A stretch of 64,000 bases of DNA from Paraliobacillus sp. PM-2 (GCF_001368815.1 NZ_CTEI01000001.1:1364001-1428000); one strand, 5' to 3'; positions 7,022 through 16,598 are shown, counted from the stretch's first letter. A program made the numbers and translations. The notes: generated from the sequence alone by a model not told the origin.

Positions 7022-7933
7022 TTAATCTAGCAATCCTTTTTCTTTTAGAAACTCTATTGCTACGTCTTTCGCTTCTCTTTCATTGATATCCACTTCATGA
7101 ATTAGCTGTGTCATTTCTTCCGTATTAACTAATCCTACAATTGAATCTAAAATTTCACTTACTTTTGGATAATTTTCGACTATCTCATTTCTTGCTACAA
7201 GTGACCCATTATAAGGTGGGAAAAAGCTTTTATCATCTTCTAATACTTTTAAATCGTACTCAATAATCTGTGGATCTACTGTATAAGCTGTTACAACATC
7301 TAATTCTCCACTTGCAATTCCCTCATACATTAGTGATACTTCCATACCTCTAACGTCACCAAAAGAAAAATCATATGTTTTTTGGAAATTTGTATAACCA
7401 TCATTTTCACGTTCAACCCAAGATGAATCAGTACCTAATGCTAAATCTTCTGCGTATGGTTCAAGATCAGAAATAGTTTCAATATTGTTTTTTTCAGCAA
7501 AGTCAGCTTTAATTGCAATTGCGTATTCATTTGTAAAACCGATAGAATCGTACCACTTCATATCATATTTTTCACCAAAAAGCTTTTGTGCCTGTTTCAT
7601 TGTTTTGTCCGCATCAGTTGAATACTCTACTTCATCTTCATCAAAGTGATTATTGTATACCTCACCAGAATATAATGTAGCAAAATCAAATTCTCCACGA
7701 TCAATCGAAGCCATTACTTGTGGACTTGCTTGAATATCTTCAGTCACATTTACCTCATGATCTGTTTGATCTTCTACTAAGACTTTTACTATTTGTGCCA
7801 TAATTTTTGGATCAGTATATGTCTGTGCCCCATATTCTAAAACATCTCCACCATCAGCAGATTTCTCTTCTCCACATGCTGCAACAAAAACTAGTAACAT
7901 AGATAACATACTTAAAAGTAAAAATTTCTTCAT
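7022..7933 (-). CDS. opuCC: Osmoprotectant-binding lipoprotein OpuCC-type
   Basis: A 303-aa substrate-binding protein with a lipoprotein signal (VFVAAC, Cys20), so it is anchored outside the membrane. The body is a type II periplasmic-binding fold of the OpuAC/ProX family: VLEYGAQTYTDPKIMAQIV at the start, YSGEVYNNHF and AIASGELDVVTAYTVDP-like lobes. A strong AAAGGAGA lies before the ATG. Between the two permease genes, as in B. subtilis and Listeria opuC. Likely ligands are betaine, carnitine or choline derivatives. Confidence 0.88.
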   Translation of the reverse strand: MKKFLLLSMLSMLLVFVAACGEEKSADGGDVLEYGAQTYTDPKIMAQIVKVLVEDQTDHEVNVTEDIQASPQVMASIDRGEFDFATLYSGEVYNNHFDEDEVEYSTDADKTMKQAQKLFGEKYDMKWYDSIGFTNEYAIAIKADFAEKNNIETISDLEPYAEDLALGTDSSWVERENDGYTNFQKTYDFSFGDVRGMEVSLMYEGIASGELDVVTAYTVDPQIIEYDLKVLEDDKSFFPPYNGSLVARNEIVENYPKVSEILDSIVGLVNTEEMTQLIHEVDINEREAKDVAIEFLKEKGLLD

Positions 7934-7951
7934 TATATTGTATCTCCTTTT

Positions 7952-8596
7952 TTATAAATTTTTAGCTAATTTTTTTTCGGTGAACCCGAACATTAAGTCA
8001 ATAATTAAGGCCAACACAATAGCCATCACTGTACCTGTGAATATCATGTGCTTATCATTAAAGCCAATTCCTGCTAGAACCATATCTCCTAGACCACCTG
8101 CTCCAATTACTGCCGCTAAGGTTGTCCAACTAATAACATATACAGTAGTTACTCGAATACCCGACATAATATAAGGTATTGCAATTGGTAACTCGATTTT
8201 AAACAAGCGTTGCATTGTGTTATAACCCATTCCTCTTGCTGCTTCGACAATTCCTTGATCAATCGATTCAATCCCCGCATACGTATTTCGTAATAATGGA
8301 AGTAACGCATATAAGAATAGTGCAGTTACTGCTGGTTTAAAACCAATTCCCATAACGGGAATCAAAATAGCAAATAACGCAATGGTTGGAATTGTCTGAA
8401 AAACATTTGCTATGTTAAAGATCAAATTTTTAATTGTTTCGTTTTTCATTTTTGTCATATAAATTGCAAGTGGAATTGTTAATATAACAGCAAACAAAAT
8501 GGAAACAAACGATAGAATAAGGTGCTCATATGTATAACTTAAAATCGAGTCATACTTATCTTGCCAAAATTCCAAATAATCTGTTATTAATTCCAT
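7952..8596 (-). CDS. opuCB: Osmoprotectant ABC transporter, permease OpuCB-type
   Basis: A 214-aa membrane protein, homologous to the other permease of the operon (EAARGMGYNTMQRLFKIELP coupling loop, GGLGDMVLAGIGF near the C-terminus). Its ATG directly follows the TAG stop of opuCA, so the two are translationally coupled; the ribosome site GGTGG lies inside the opuCA end. Forms the heterodimeric channel with OpuCD. Confidence 0.88.
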   Translation of the reverse strand: MELITDYLEFWQDKYDSILSYTYEHLILSFVSILFAVILTIPLAIYMTKMKNETIKNLIFNIANVFQTIPTIALFAILIPVMGIGFKPAVTALFLYALLPLLRNTYAGIESIDQGIVEAARGMGYNTMQRLFKIELPIAIPYIMSGIRVTTVYVISWTTLAAVIGAGGLGDMVLAGIGFNDKHMIFTGTVMAIVLALIIDLMFGFTEKKLAKNL

Positions 8597-9706
8597 CTAT
8601 TGACCACCACGCTTATTCTCAAAATTCTCATGTAGTGTCTGCAATAATTTTTCTTGATCTAACATACCAATAAAGCGTTGATTTGATGTCACTGGAATTA
8701 CTAAACGGTTATCTTGCAATACTTGCTCCGTTTTAATTGTTTCCTCATAGCTATCAATGGAATGATCCACCATTTCTTCTACTGTTTTTTGTTGATTTGC
8801 CAATGCTTGATATAAAGTTATACTACCAACATAATTTTCTTTCTCATCAACTACTGGTAAACAATCTTTCTGATTTTGAACCATTATCTCTATCGTGTCT
8901 GCGACAGAATCAGAAACAGTTACACTTGGATAAACTTCATCAATAAAGGAACGAAGTGGTGGAAGCCCTTGAGCTTGTTCCAAACGATCAGAACCAATAA
9001 ATTCTTTTACAAAATCATTGACTGGATTCAGAAGAATATCATTTGGTGCACCTTGTTGTACTACTTCTCCATCTTTCATTAAGATAATCTGATCAGCTAT
9101 CTTAATTGCTTCATCCATATCATGTGTCACAAAAATAATCGTTTTATTAATACTTTTTTGTAGATGAACGAGTTCATCTTGAAGCTGCTCTCTACTAATC
9201 GGATCCAAAGCACTAAACGGCTCATCCATTAAAATAGTAGAGGGTTCAGCAGCTAACGCTCGTATAACACCTATTCGTTGTTGCTGCCCACCACTTAATT
9301 CAGATGGATAACGTTTTTTATACGTTTTTGGATCTAAATCTACCATATTTAGTAGTTCATCTACTTTTTGGTTAATTCTTTGTTTATCCCATTTTAATAA
9401 TTTAGGCACCGCAGCTACATTATCATAAATAGTCATATGCGGGAATAAACCAATACTTTGAATAACATATCCCATTTGTCGACGAAGCTCAATTGGGTTC
9501 ATTTCTTTAATATTTTTATCGTCAATTAAAATTTCTCCGTCCGTGTGTTCAGTTAATCGATTCAATAATTTCATGGTTGTTGTCTTACCGCAACCACTTG
9601 GTCCAATTAAGACATTAATTTTTCCTTCCTCGAATGTAAGTGTAATATCTTTTAAAGCTTGGAAACCATCATCATAAATTTTGTTTATATTTTTTAATTG
9701 AATCAA
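8597..9706 (-). CDS. opuCA: Osmoprotectant ABC transporter ATPase with CBS domains, OpuCA-type
   Basis: A 369-aa ATPase: Walker A GPSGCGKTT, ABC signature LSGGQQQRIG, Walker B TILMDEPFSALD, then H-loop FVTHDMDEA. Residues after about 250 form a tandem CBS module (VYPSVTVSDSVADTIEIM..., QVLQDNRLVIPVTSN), which in OpuA senses ionic strength or nucleotides and gates transport. Translation starts at TTG six bases after GGGGGG. First gene of the operon; an inverted repeat shared with the divergent regulator lies upstream. Confidence 0.9.
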   Translation of the reverse strand: MIQLKNINKIYDDGFQALKDITLTFEEGKINVLIGPSGCGKTTTMKLLNRLTEHTDGEILIDDKNIKEMNPIELRRQMGYVIQSIGLFPHMTIYDNVAAVPKLLKWDKQRINQKVDELLNMVDLDPKTYKKRYPSELSGGQQQRIGVIRALAAEPSTILMDEPFSALDPISREQLQDELVHLQKSINKTIIFVTHDMDEAIKIADQIILMKDGEVVQQGAPNDILLNPVNDFVKEFIGSDRLEQAQGLPPLRSFIDEVYPSVTVSDSVADTIEIMVQNQKDCLPVVDEKENYVGSITLYQALANQQKTVEEMVDHSIDSYEETIKTEQVLQDNRLVIPVTSNQRFIGMLDQEKLLQTLHENFENKRGGQ

Positions 9707-9783
9707 TGTTTTCCCCCCTTAACATAGAAATTCTTCGTTTCACACTATACATTGTACTGAAATAAAAACAGATTGAAAAACCT

Positions 9784-9842
9784 TGTATAAACTTTTTATT
9801 GCACAAACTTTATACAAAATAAAGTGTATGAATTGTATAAAG
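9784..9842. promoter_or_regulatory. Probable operator between opuC and the GbsR-type regulator
   Basis: A perfect inverted repeat CTTTATACAA / TTGTATAAAG (9808-9842) brackets a 15-bp spacer that itself holds a related half, AAAGTGTAT. A further half-site TTGTATAAACTTT starts at 9784. The cluster sits midway in the divergent intergenic region, where OpcR/GbsR-family repressors bind in B. subtilis. Binding is inferred. Confidence 0.6.
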
Positions 9843-9958
9843 TGTACATACTTAAAATTCCTACCGATTACTCTAAAATGCTTTTATATATAACCTTTCT
9901 ACATTTTTCCTAATTGTGATAAGCTATAATGAGTAGAAAATATAAAGTTGGTGAGTAA

Positions 9959-10492
9959 ATGAATAGTTCAGACAGGTTGGATTTAGTTAAAAACCGAATC
10001 ATTGAGCAAATTGCTGAAAATATGAAATCCTATGGGTTTCCTGGAACGATAGGCAGAGTAATAGCCATTATTTATTACGAAGGAAGAGCATTGGACTTAG
10101 ATGAATTAGCAGAAAAAACAGGGATGAGCAAAACTAGGATGAGTCAAGTTTTGCGCGAAATGTCTCATTTAAATATTGCAGAGAAAGTGTTCGTAAAAGG
10201 ATCTAGAAAAGACTATTACACTGTTGAAAATGATTATTATCAAACCTTTATTTCTTTATTTACATCAAACTGGAAAGAAGTCGTCGCACGCAACAAGAAA
10301 ATAGAACATAGAATTATGCATGACTTAGAAGCTATCATAAATGACGCTGAAGCCAGTGGAGAATTGAAAGAAGAAGCTAAGCAATATATGATCGATTCGC
10401 AACGATCAATAGAATATTATAATTGGATTGATCGTTTAGTAGACTTCTTTGAATCACATGAGATCTTTAAACATGTACCTAAGAAGGAATAA
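9959..10492 (+). CDS. GbsR/OpcR-family transcriptional regulator (MarR-like winged helix)
   Basis: A 177-aa cytoplasmic DNA-binding protein. The sequence GFPGTIGRVIAIIYYEGRALDL followed by DELAEKTGMSKTRMSQVLREM is the winged-helix start typical of GbsR, the choline-sensing repressor family, and of OpcR/OpuAR proteins that repress opuC-type operons. The C-terminal half is an alpha-helical dimer/effector domain. It is divergent from opuCABCD and shares the inverted repeats between them, so it most likely represses that operon and perhaps itself. The ligand is inferred. Confidence 0.85.
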   Translation: MNSSDRLDLVKNRIIEQIAENMKSYGFPGTIGRVIAIIYYEGRALDLDELAEKTGMSKTRMSQVLREMSHLNIAEKVFVKGSRKDYYTVENDYYQTFISLFTSNWKEVVARNKKIEHRIMHDLEAIINDAEASGELKEEAKQYMIDSQRSIEYYNWIDRLVDFFESHEIFKHVPKKE

Positions 10493-10522
10493 TAAATAAA
10501 TACAAATACCTGTTTTACTCAC

Positions 10523-10557
10523 AAAAAACACATTCCCAATTGGAAATGTGTTTTTTT
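10523..10557. terminator. Bidirectional terminator between regulator and sirohydrochlorin chelatase
   Basis: AAAAAACACATTTCC-type stem: AAAAAACACATT pairs with AATGTGTTTTTT around CCCAATTGG, with A/T runs on both sides, between two convergent genes. Confidence 0.85.
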
Positions 10558-11281
10558 AATAGAATTTTTCAGCTGCTGTTACTTGGTTCTTAATTAATTG
10601 TTTTATTTTGTTATTCCAATCAATTCCTTTTACTAATTCCCATTCTTTGGATGTTATTTGAACTAATTTATCCTCAACAAGCTGGGAGAACATTGTTATT
10701 GAAAAAAAGTGCGGCACTACAATAATCTTTGAATAGTCCTTAGTTTCTAATTCACTAACCTGCTCTTCTATACTAGGTTTAGCCGTTTTCAAATAAGCTG
10801 GATAAACTGGTATATCATCCAACATAGAGGTGAGCGATGTAATAAAAACATCAAACATAGTAGAAGCTTGTCTGTATCTACTTCCATGTGATACGACTAA
10901 CACTACTTGTTTTGTATCTTTCTCTACAACCTTTTTAATCCTTTCATATGTATCTTCTACCAATTTATTTGCAGCATTAAACGCAGGTGCATAATAAAAA
11001 GATAAGGTTGGATATTGGTTCATTTTTTGTCTCATAATAGTCGGAATATCTTTATTAACATGAATGCCTGGTAATAAAAAAACAGGAACAACGATAAGTG
11101 TTGTTGCCCCCTCTGCTTTACATTCATCTATTATTTGCGGTAATGATGGATTGGCTTCAAGGAAAGCTAGTTTTTGTAAATCTATATCATTTACTTCTGT
11201 ATTAGTATCGATTAAATCAAAAAAATGCTGATTTGTTTGTTCGAGCTTACTTCCATGAGCAACGTAAATAATAGCTTTCAT
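10556..11281 (-). CDS. sirB: Sirohydrochlorin chelatase (CbiX/SirB family)
   Basis: A 241-aa cytoplasmic chelatase that inserts iron (siroheme) or cobalt (cobalamin) into sirohydrochlorin. Two related halves are visible, each starting with the metal-binding pattern: IYVAHGSK near residue 5 and LVVSHGSRYRQ near residue 133, plus VPVFLLPGIHVNKDI and VPHFFSITMF with the paired His. Length fits the double-domain bacterial CbiX-long/SirB form. It is not beside other siroheme genes, so iron rather than cobalt insertion is likely but unproven. Confidence 0.82.
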   Translation of the reverse strand: MKAIIYVAHGSKLEQTNQHFFDLIDTNTEVNDIDLQKLAFLEANPSLPQIIDECKAEGATTLIVVPVFLLPGIHVNKDIPTIMRQKMNQYPTLSFYYAPAFNAANKLVEDTYERIKKVVEKDTKQVVLVVSHGSRYRQASTMFDVFITSLTSMLDDIPVYPAYLKTAKPSIEEQVSELETKDYSKIIVVPHFFSITMFSQLVEDKLVQITSKEWELVKGIDWNNKIKQLIKNQVTAAEKFY

Positions 11282-11402
11282 ACCACTTCTCCCCTGATAA
11301 TTATATTTATGTTTATGTTACCACTATCATATTATTAATAAACGTTTAAATAATGCTACTAAGTGATCTCCATTCCATTTATTAACAATTACAGGAGGAT
11401 AC

Positions 11403-12557
11403 TTAACTATTTTTTAAGGCCGATTCTTTAGAGAAAAAATGTTGCATAGCGTGGTAAACATCTGATTTTCTTTTTATTATATAAGAATCAAAGTTGGGCG
11501 CTTTTAATTTCTTAAATAACTGCATTAATGTAGAATGACGTTGATATTGATTCACTTCCACATAACCAAACAAACTAGAATAATCTAATAGTTCGTTCAC
11601 TAATGTCTCACATCTACGATTATCAGAAGTTAGATTATCTCCATCTGATACATGAAAAGGATAGATGTTGTATCGATTATGGTCGTACTTTTCTTTAATC
11701 ATTTCGACTGCCTTTTGGTAAGCAGAAGAGCAAATAGTCCCCCCACTCTCTCCTTTTGAAAAAAACGACTCTTCATCAACGACTTTTGCTTCCGTGTGAT
11801 GAGAGATAAATTCAATGGCAACTGTTTGATAATTCTCTTTTAAGAAACGTGTCATCCAAAAGAAAAAACTACGTGCGATATATTTTTCAAACTGACCCAT
11901 GCTTCCACTTGTATCCATCATAGCAAGAACAACAGCTTTAGATTCGGGTTTTTCAATTGTATCCCAAGCCTTGTACCTTACATCATCTGGATAAATTGGA
12001 TGAAAGGAAGGTTTACCATGCATGGCATTTCGTCGATAAGCTTGAAGTAAGGTACGTTTTTTATCAATGTTTCCTTCTAACCCCTTTTTACGAATATCAT
12101 TAAACATAATATCAGTCGTCACCATATTATCCTTTTCTTTTTCCTTTAAATTCGGTAACTCTAGTTGACTAAAAAATTCCTCCTCTAATTCTTCTAATGA
12201 AATTTCTGCTTCATAATAATCCTGGCCTGGTTGACTACCTGCACCTTCTCCTGTCCCACTTTGTTGTGTTGGCTTTCCCTTTGCAACGGTATCTCCTACC
12301 TTACTATCTCCTTTACCTTGGCCTGTATGTTTATTCTTTTCTTGGTTGTAGCGAATTTTATATTCATCTAATGAGCGAATAGGAATGCGAATAACATCTT
12401 TTCCTCTGGACAAAATGATATTCTCTTCACTGATGAGATCGGGGAGTTTTTGTTTAATCACTTCTCTAATCTTGTCTTGATGCCGTTTCTGATCATCATA
12501 GCCTTTTCGATGAATGGACCAATCTTCCTCTGAAATGATATAACGATTAGAACACAT
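11403..12557 (-). CDS. yhbH: Sporulation protein YhbH (DUF444 family)
   Basis: A 384-aa protein of the DUF444/YhbH family, expressed in the mother cell in B. subtilis. It opens with [19 protein letters not shown], and the C-terminal half holds a von Willebrand A-like fold with the MIDAS-type motif [10 protein letters not shown] low-complexity linker (about 85-120) rich in Gly, Lys and Gln separates the parts. The start is set at the ATG seven bases after GGGGGA. Directly downstream of prkA, the conserved arrangement; co-expression in sporulation or starvation is inferred. Confidence 0.9.
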   Translation of the reverse strand: MCSNRYIISEEDWSIHRKGYDDQKRHQDKIREVIKQKLPDLISEENIILSRGKDVIRIPIRSLDEYKIRYNQEKNKHTGQGKGDSKVGDTVAKGKPTQQSGTGEGAGSQPGQDYYEAEISLEELEEEFFSQLELPNLKEKEKDNMVTTDIMFNDIRKKGLEGNIDKKRTLLQAYRRNAMHGKPSFHPIYPDDVRYKAWDTIEKPESKAVVLAMMDTSGSMGQFEKYIARSFFFWMTRFLKENYQTVAIEFISHHTEAKVVDEESFFSKGESGGTICSSAYQKAVEMIKEKYDHNRYNIYPFHVSDGDNLTSDNRRCETLVNELLDYSSLFGYVEVNQYQRHSTLMQLFKKLKAPNFDSYIIKRKSDVYHAMQHFFSKESALKNS

Positions 12558-12595
12558 ATAATTCCCCCTATTATACATAGTAGAAAGAAATAGAA

Positions 12596-12622
12596 GCCTT
12601 CACCACTCCTTCAAGTGAAGGC
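12596..12622 (-). terminator. Intercistronic hairpin between prkA and yhbH
   Basis: A perfect GCCTTCAC / GTGAAGGC stem with an 11-nt loop follows prkA and is followed by a weak T-rich stretch. It could attenuate yhbH relative to prkA or stabilise the prkA message. Confidence 0.45.
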
Positions 12623-12634
12623 CTTTAGCTTTAT

Positions 12635-14530
12635 TTAACGATTTAATAAACTACCAACATAACGAAGGAGGTCGTTTGCTGAGGTAGAATTGTAACCATA
12701 TTCATCAATTAATGTTGCGACAACTTCATTCATTTTCTTTAATTGTTGCTCATCTGGTGTTTTCGTTGATGTGGTTATTTTAACAACATCTTTTAAATCA
12801 GCAAATAATTTTTTTTGAATGGCTTCTTTTAAACGCTCATGTGATTGATAATCAAATTTCTTACCTTTCCTAGCGTAGGCTGAAATACGAATAAGTATCT
12901 CTTCACGGAAGGCTTTTTTTGCATTTTCTGATATGCCAATTTGTTCTTCAATCGAACGCATGAGCTTTTCATCTGGGTGAATATCTTCTCCGGTTAATGG
13001 ATCTTGTAATTTCTTTTGATCACAAAACGCTTCGACATTATCTAGATAATTATCCATTAATGTTTTGGCTGACTCATCATACGAATAGACAAATGCTTTT
13101 TGTACTTCCTTTTTAGCTAATTCATCATATTCTTTTCGTGCAATCGAGATAAAATTCAAATAATTCTCTTTCTCTTTTTTTGTAATTGATGGATGCGCAT
13201 CTAAGCCATCTTTTAAAGATCGCAATACATCAAGTGCATTGATTGATGTCATTTCTTTTTTAATAATCGTAGATGAAATACGATTAATTACATAACGTGG
13301 GTCAATACCACTCATACCTTCATCATGAAACTCTTTTTTTAAGGCGGGAATATCTGCTTCACTAAAACCATCTACTGTTTGACCATCATATAAGTACATT
13401 TTTTTCACTAAACTTATATTTCCTTTGGTAGATTCCTTTAGTCGGGTTAAAATTGTGAAAATGGCCGCAATACGTAATGTATGTGGAGCAAGATGCACAT
13501 CTTTTATATCACTTTCTTTAATCATTTTTTGATAAATTCGTTCTTCCGCACGAAGCTTTAAATTATATGGAACTGGCATTACAATCATTCTGGAATGTAA
13601 TGCTTCGTTTTTCTTGTTAGCAATAAATGAACGGTATTCGGCTTCATTTGTATGTGCCACAATCAATTCATCTGCTGAAATTAAAGCAAATCGACCTGCT
13701 TTAAAATTCCCCTCTTGTGTCAATGACAATAAATGCCAAAGAAATTTCTCATCACTTTTTAACATTTCCTGAAATTCCATCAAACCTCGATTGGCTATAT
13801 TTAATTCACCATCAAACCGATATGCTCTTGGATCAGATTCAGAGCCATATTCTGCAATCGTAGAAAAGTCAATGGAACCGGTTAAATCTGCAATATCCTG
13901 TGACTTAGGATCCGAGGGACTGAATGTACCAATTCCGGTTCGTTTATCTTCTGAAAAAAAGATTCGTTCAATCACAACATCTTCAATCTTTCCTTTATAT
14001 TCTTTTTCTAATCGCATGGTATTTAATGGTGAAAGCTGTCCTTCTATCCGAATACCATAATCCTCTTCAAATTCTTTGCGCAAATGTTGTGGAATGAGAT
14101 GTAACGGGTCTTCATGCATTGGACAGCCTTTAATCGCATAAACAGCTCCTTCATCTGTATAGGTGAACGATTCTAATCCTCTTTTTAACAAGGTAACAAT
14201 AGTTGATTTCCCCCCGCTTACGGGCCCCATTAATAATAAAATTCTCTTTCTTACATCTAATCGTTTTGCAGCAGGGTGAAAATATTCTTCCACAAGCCTC
14301 TCTAATGCTTCTTCTAAACCAAAAATCTCTTCTTCAAAAAAACCGTACTTTTTGTGTCCATTTATTTCCTCTATACCATGTTGTTGAATCATATGATAAA
14401 TCCGTGAGTGTGCTGATTGTGCTAGATATGGATGTTCCTTTAGTAACTCTAAATATTCAGCGAACGTGCCTTCCCACTTCAACTTTTCCTGTTCTTCACG
14501 ATATGCCTTCACTTTCGCTAATATATCCAT
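12635..14530 (-). CDS. prkA: PrkA serine protein kinase / AAA+ ATPase
   Basis: A 631-aa protein with an N-terminal AAA module (Walker A MGPVSGGKSTI near residue 103, sensor-like GRFALISADELIVAHTNEAE) and the PrkA C-terminal domain. In B. subtilis PrkA acts in sporulation, affecting sigma-K-dependent genes, and has been described as a protein kinase and as a Lon-like protease. The ATG follows AAGGGGGA at six bases. Forms a prkA-yhbH unit as in B. subtilis. A possible SigE promoter is seen upstream. Confidence 0.92.
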   Translation of the reverse strand: MDILAKVKAYREEQEKLKWEGTFAEYLELLKEHPYLAQSAHSRIYHMIQQHGIEEINGHKKYGFFEEEIFGLEEALERLVEEYFHPAAKRLDVRKRILLLMGPVSGGKSTIVTLLKRGLESFTYTDEGAVYAIKGCPMHEDPLHLIPQHLRKEFEEDYGIRIEGQLSPLNTMRLEKEYKGKIEDVVIERIFFSEDKRTGIGTFSPSDPKSQDIADLTGSIDFSTIAEYGSESDPRAYRFDGELNIANRGLMEFQEMLKSDEKFLWHLLSLTQEGNFKAGRFALISADELIVAHTNEAEYRSFIANKKNEALHSRMIVMPVPYNLKLRAEERIYQKMIKESDIKDVHLAPHTLRIAAIFTILTRLKESTKGNISLVKKMYLYDGQTVDGFSEADIPALKKEFHDEGMSGIDPRYVINRISSTIIKKEMTSINALDVLRSLKDGLDAHPSITKKEKENYLNFISIARKEYDELAKKEVQKAFVYSYDESAKTLMDNYLDNVEAFCDQKKLQDPLTGEDIHPDEKLMRSIEEQIGISENAKKAFREEILIRISAYARKGKKFDYQSHERLKEAIQKKLFADLKDVVKITTSTKTPDEQQLKKMNEVVATLIDEYGYNSTSANDLLRYVGSLLNR

Positions 14531-14572
14531 CAAGTTTCCCCCTTAATGAAATCCCTAAAACTAGATACTTCT

Positions 14573-14600
14573 AATCTATGATGGAATGAAGGATAAAATG
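14573..14600 (-). promoter_or_regulatory. Possible SigE promoter of prkA
   Basis: Minus-strand CATAGATT matches the SigE -10 pattern CATAnnnT, with TCATTTT 13 bases upstream resembling the -35. It lies about 45 bases before the prkA start. Weak match, supported mainly by the known SigE control of prkA in Bacillus. Confidence 0.35.
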
Positions 14601-14697
14601 AATAAGCCCAACTAATGACAAGAAAAATAGACGCTAAAATGGAACATTACAATTTCTATTTTATTAAAACTTAACTGAAAAAAATTCTCATTTACTG

Positions 14698-14743
14698 TTG
14701 ACTTTTTTAGTCTTGCGCATATAATTTTACCTAAGGAAACTTT
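14698..14743 (+). promoter_or_regulatory. mntA promoter with overlapping MntR-like box
   Basis: TTGACT and TATAAT are separated by 16 bases. Overlapping the end of the -10 is TTTTACCTAAGGAAACTTT (14725-14743), close to the B. subtilis MntR operator (TTTGCCTTAAGGAAACT). Position over the start site fits repression by Mn2+-loaded MntR. Operator identity is by resemblance to the published B. subtilis site. Confidence 0.7.
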
Positions 14744-14798
14744 TTAAGCAGAGTGCATAAAATTATGACTGTTTAATATCAAAGGAGGAAATAAAAGC

Positions 14799-15725
14799 AT
14801 GATAAGAAAAGGTTTATCTATGTTGCTAGCGATAATGGTATTCATTAGTTTAGCAGCCTGTACAAATAAAGATGTTAGTAAGGATGGAAAAAAAATTAAA
14901 GTAGTTACTACCATTGCTCAAATTGCGGATATTGTTAAAAACGTTGGTGGTGAACATGTCAATGTAATAAGTTTAATGGGACCAGGTACAGATCCACACC
15001 TTTACAATGCCGTACAGGGCGATATAAAAAAGTTAAATGATGCAGATGTCATTTTTTACAATGGTTTACATTTAGAAGGACAGATGGGTGAAATTTTCGA
15101 AAAAATGCAAGAACAAAAACCAACCATACCAGTTGCTGAAAATATTCCAGATAAATATTTATTAAGCGATCCGAGTAGTCCATCCATTCCTGATCCACAC
15201 GTATGGTTTGATATTTCTAATTGGAAATATGCGGTTGAATCAGTGCGCGATAACTTAATTGCGTTGGATGAAGCAAATAAAAACAGTTATACAAAAAATG
15301 CAGCTAACTATTTAACTGAATTATCTGAATTAAATGACTATGTAAAAAAACGAACAAAAGAAATATCTGAAGAAAGTAGAGTACTTGTAACAGCACATGA
15401 TGCATTTAATTACTTTGGTGAAGCCTACGGATATGAAGTAGTTGGTCTACAAGGCTTAAGTACAGAATCAGAATATAGTGTCAGCGATGTACAACACATT
15501 GTTGATATTTTAGTCGATAGAGATATTAAAGGTGTTTTCGTGGAAAGTAGTGTTTCTGAACGATCAATCAAGGCCGTTGTTGAAGGTGCTAAAGAAGCTG
15601 GCCATGAAGTATCTATTGGCGGTGAGTTATATTCCGATGCTATGGGAGAAGAAGGAACAGAGGAAGGAACCTATTTCGGTATGTTCAAACACAATGTTGA
15701 TACAATTGTAGATTCACTTAAATAA
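14799..15725 (+). CDS. mntA: Manganese ABC transporter, substrate-binding lipoprotein MntA
   Basis: A 308-aa cluster A-I metal-binding protein. Signal peptide ends in the lipobox SLAAC (Cys21). Metal ligands expected in the family are visible: His in GPGTDPHLYNA, His in PDPHVWFD, Glu in FVESSVSE and Asp near the C-terminus (LYSDAMG). It delivers Mn2+ (or Zn2+) to the MntBCD transporter; the MntR-like box argues for manganese. First gene of the operon, AAAGGAGG before the ATG. A 119-bp gap with weak dyad symmetry separates it from mntB, consistent with higher expression of the binding protein. Confidence 0.9.
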   Translation: MIRKGLSMLLAIMVFISLAACTNKDVSKDGKKIKVVTTIAQIADIVKNVGGEHVNVISLMGPGTDPHLYNAVQGDIKKLNDADVIFYNGLHLEGQMGEIFEKMQEQKPTIPVAENIPDKYLLSDPSSPSIPDPHVWFDISNWKYAVESVRDNLIALDEANKNSYTKNAANYLTELSELNDYVKKRTKEISEESRVLVTAHDAFNYFGEAYGYEVVGLQGLSTESEYSVSDVQHIVDILVDRDIKGVFVESSVSERSIKAVVEGAKEAGHEVSIGGELYSDAMGEEGTEEGTYFGMFKHNVDTIVDSLK

Positions 15726-15844
15726 TGTAAAACGTAATGATATTCATATTTATCATGCTTAAAATAGCTAGGATGGATATGGATATCACGCTTTTATAAA
15801 ACTTTTATCTATTTGTATGTTAATAAAATAGGAGGAATATTCAA

Positions 15845-16597
15845 ATGAACGCTATTACTGTACAACAACTAAAAGTTATTTACGATAAACAACCCGTACT
15901 ACAGGATGTATCCTTTCAAATTCCATCCGGTTCTTTAACTGGTATTGTTGGTCCAAATGGTGCAGGTAAATCAACTTTAATAAAAGCAATGCTTCATCTC
16001 ATTCCTAGAAAGTCTGGTGATATTCATGTTTTTGATAAACCATATGCACAACAAAAACATTTAATCGGTTACGTTCCCCAACGGAGTGAAGTAGATTGGG
16101 ATTTTCCAACTAATGCTCTTGATGTTGTCTTAATGGGAAGATACCGTCAAATTGGTTTCTTTAAAAGAGCAAAGCAAGAAGAAATAAATTGGGCAAAAAG
16201 TTGTCTAGATAAAGTTGGCATGCTTGATTATGCCAATCGTCAGATTAGTCAGCTGTCTGGTGGACAACAGCAACGCGTATTCTTAGCACGCGCACTTGCA
16301 CAAAATGCGAGTATCTATTTCATGGATGAACCATTTGCTGGAGTCGACGCACAAACAGAAAAAGCAATTATCCAATTAATGAAAGAATGGAAAGAGGAAG
16401 GAAAAACAGTACTTGTGGTACACCATGATCTTCAAACGGTAAAAGATTATTTTGACCATGTTCTACTATTAAATAAAACACCTATTCAATATGGAGAAAC
16501 ACAAAAAGTATTTACTTTAAATAATTTAGAAAGAACGTATGGAGGTAAAATATCCTTTTTAGATAAAACTCCTGCCATTCTCCAAGGAGGTGAATGA
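15845..16597 (+). CDS. mntB: Manganese ABC transporter ATPase MntB
   Basis: A 250-aa ABC ATPase with Walker A GPNGAGKST, signature LSGGQQQRVF, Walker B IYFMDEPFAGVD and switch His (LVVHHDLQT). Sequence QRSEVDWDFPTNALDVVLMG is typical of metal-transporter ATPases of the ZnuC/MntB group. GGAGG precedes the ATG. It energises import through MntC/MntD. The mntC ribosome site is built into its last codons. Confidence 0.92.
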   Translation: MNAITVQQLKVIYDKQPVLQDVSFQIPSGSLTGIVGPNGAGKSTLIKAMLHLIPRKSGDIHVFDKPYAQQKHLIGYVPQRSEVDWDFPTNALDVVLMGRYRQIGFFKRAKQEEINWAKSCLDKVGMLDYANRQISQLSGGQQQRVFLARALAQNASIYFMDEPFAGVDAQTEKAIIQLMKEWKEEGKTVLVVHHDLQTVKDYFDHVLLLNKTPIQYGETQKVFTLNNLERTYGGKISFLDKTPAILQGGE

Positions 16598-16598
16598 A

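Noticed and set aside
14203-14574. 123-codon plus-strand frame opposite prkA
   Set aside because: Antisense to the PrkA Walker A region and start; low-complexity product with no start signals.
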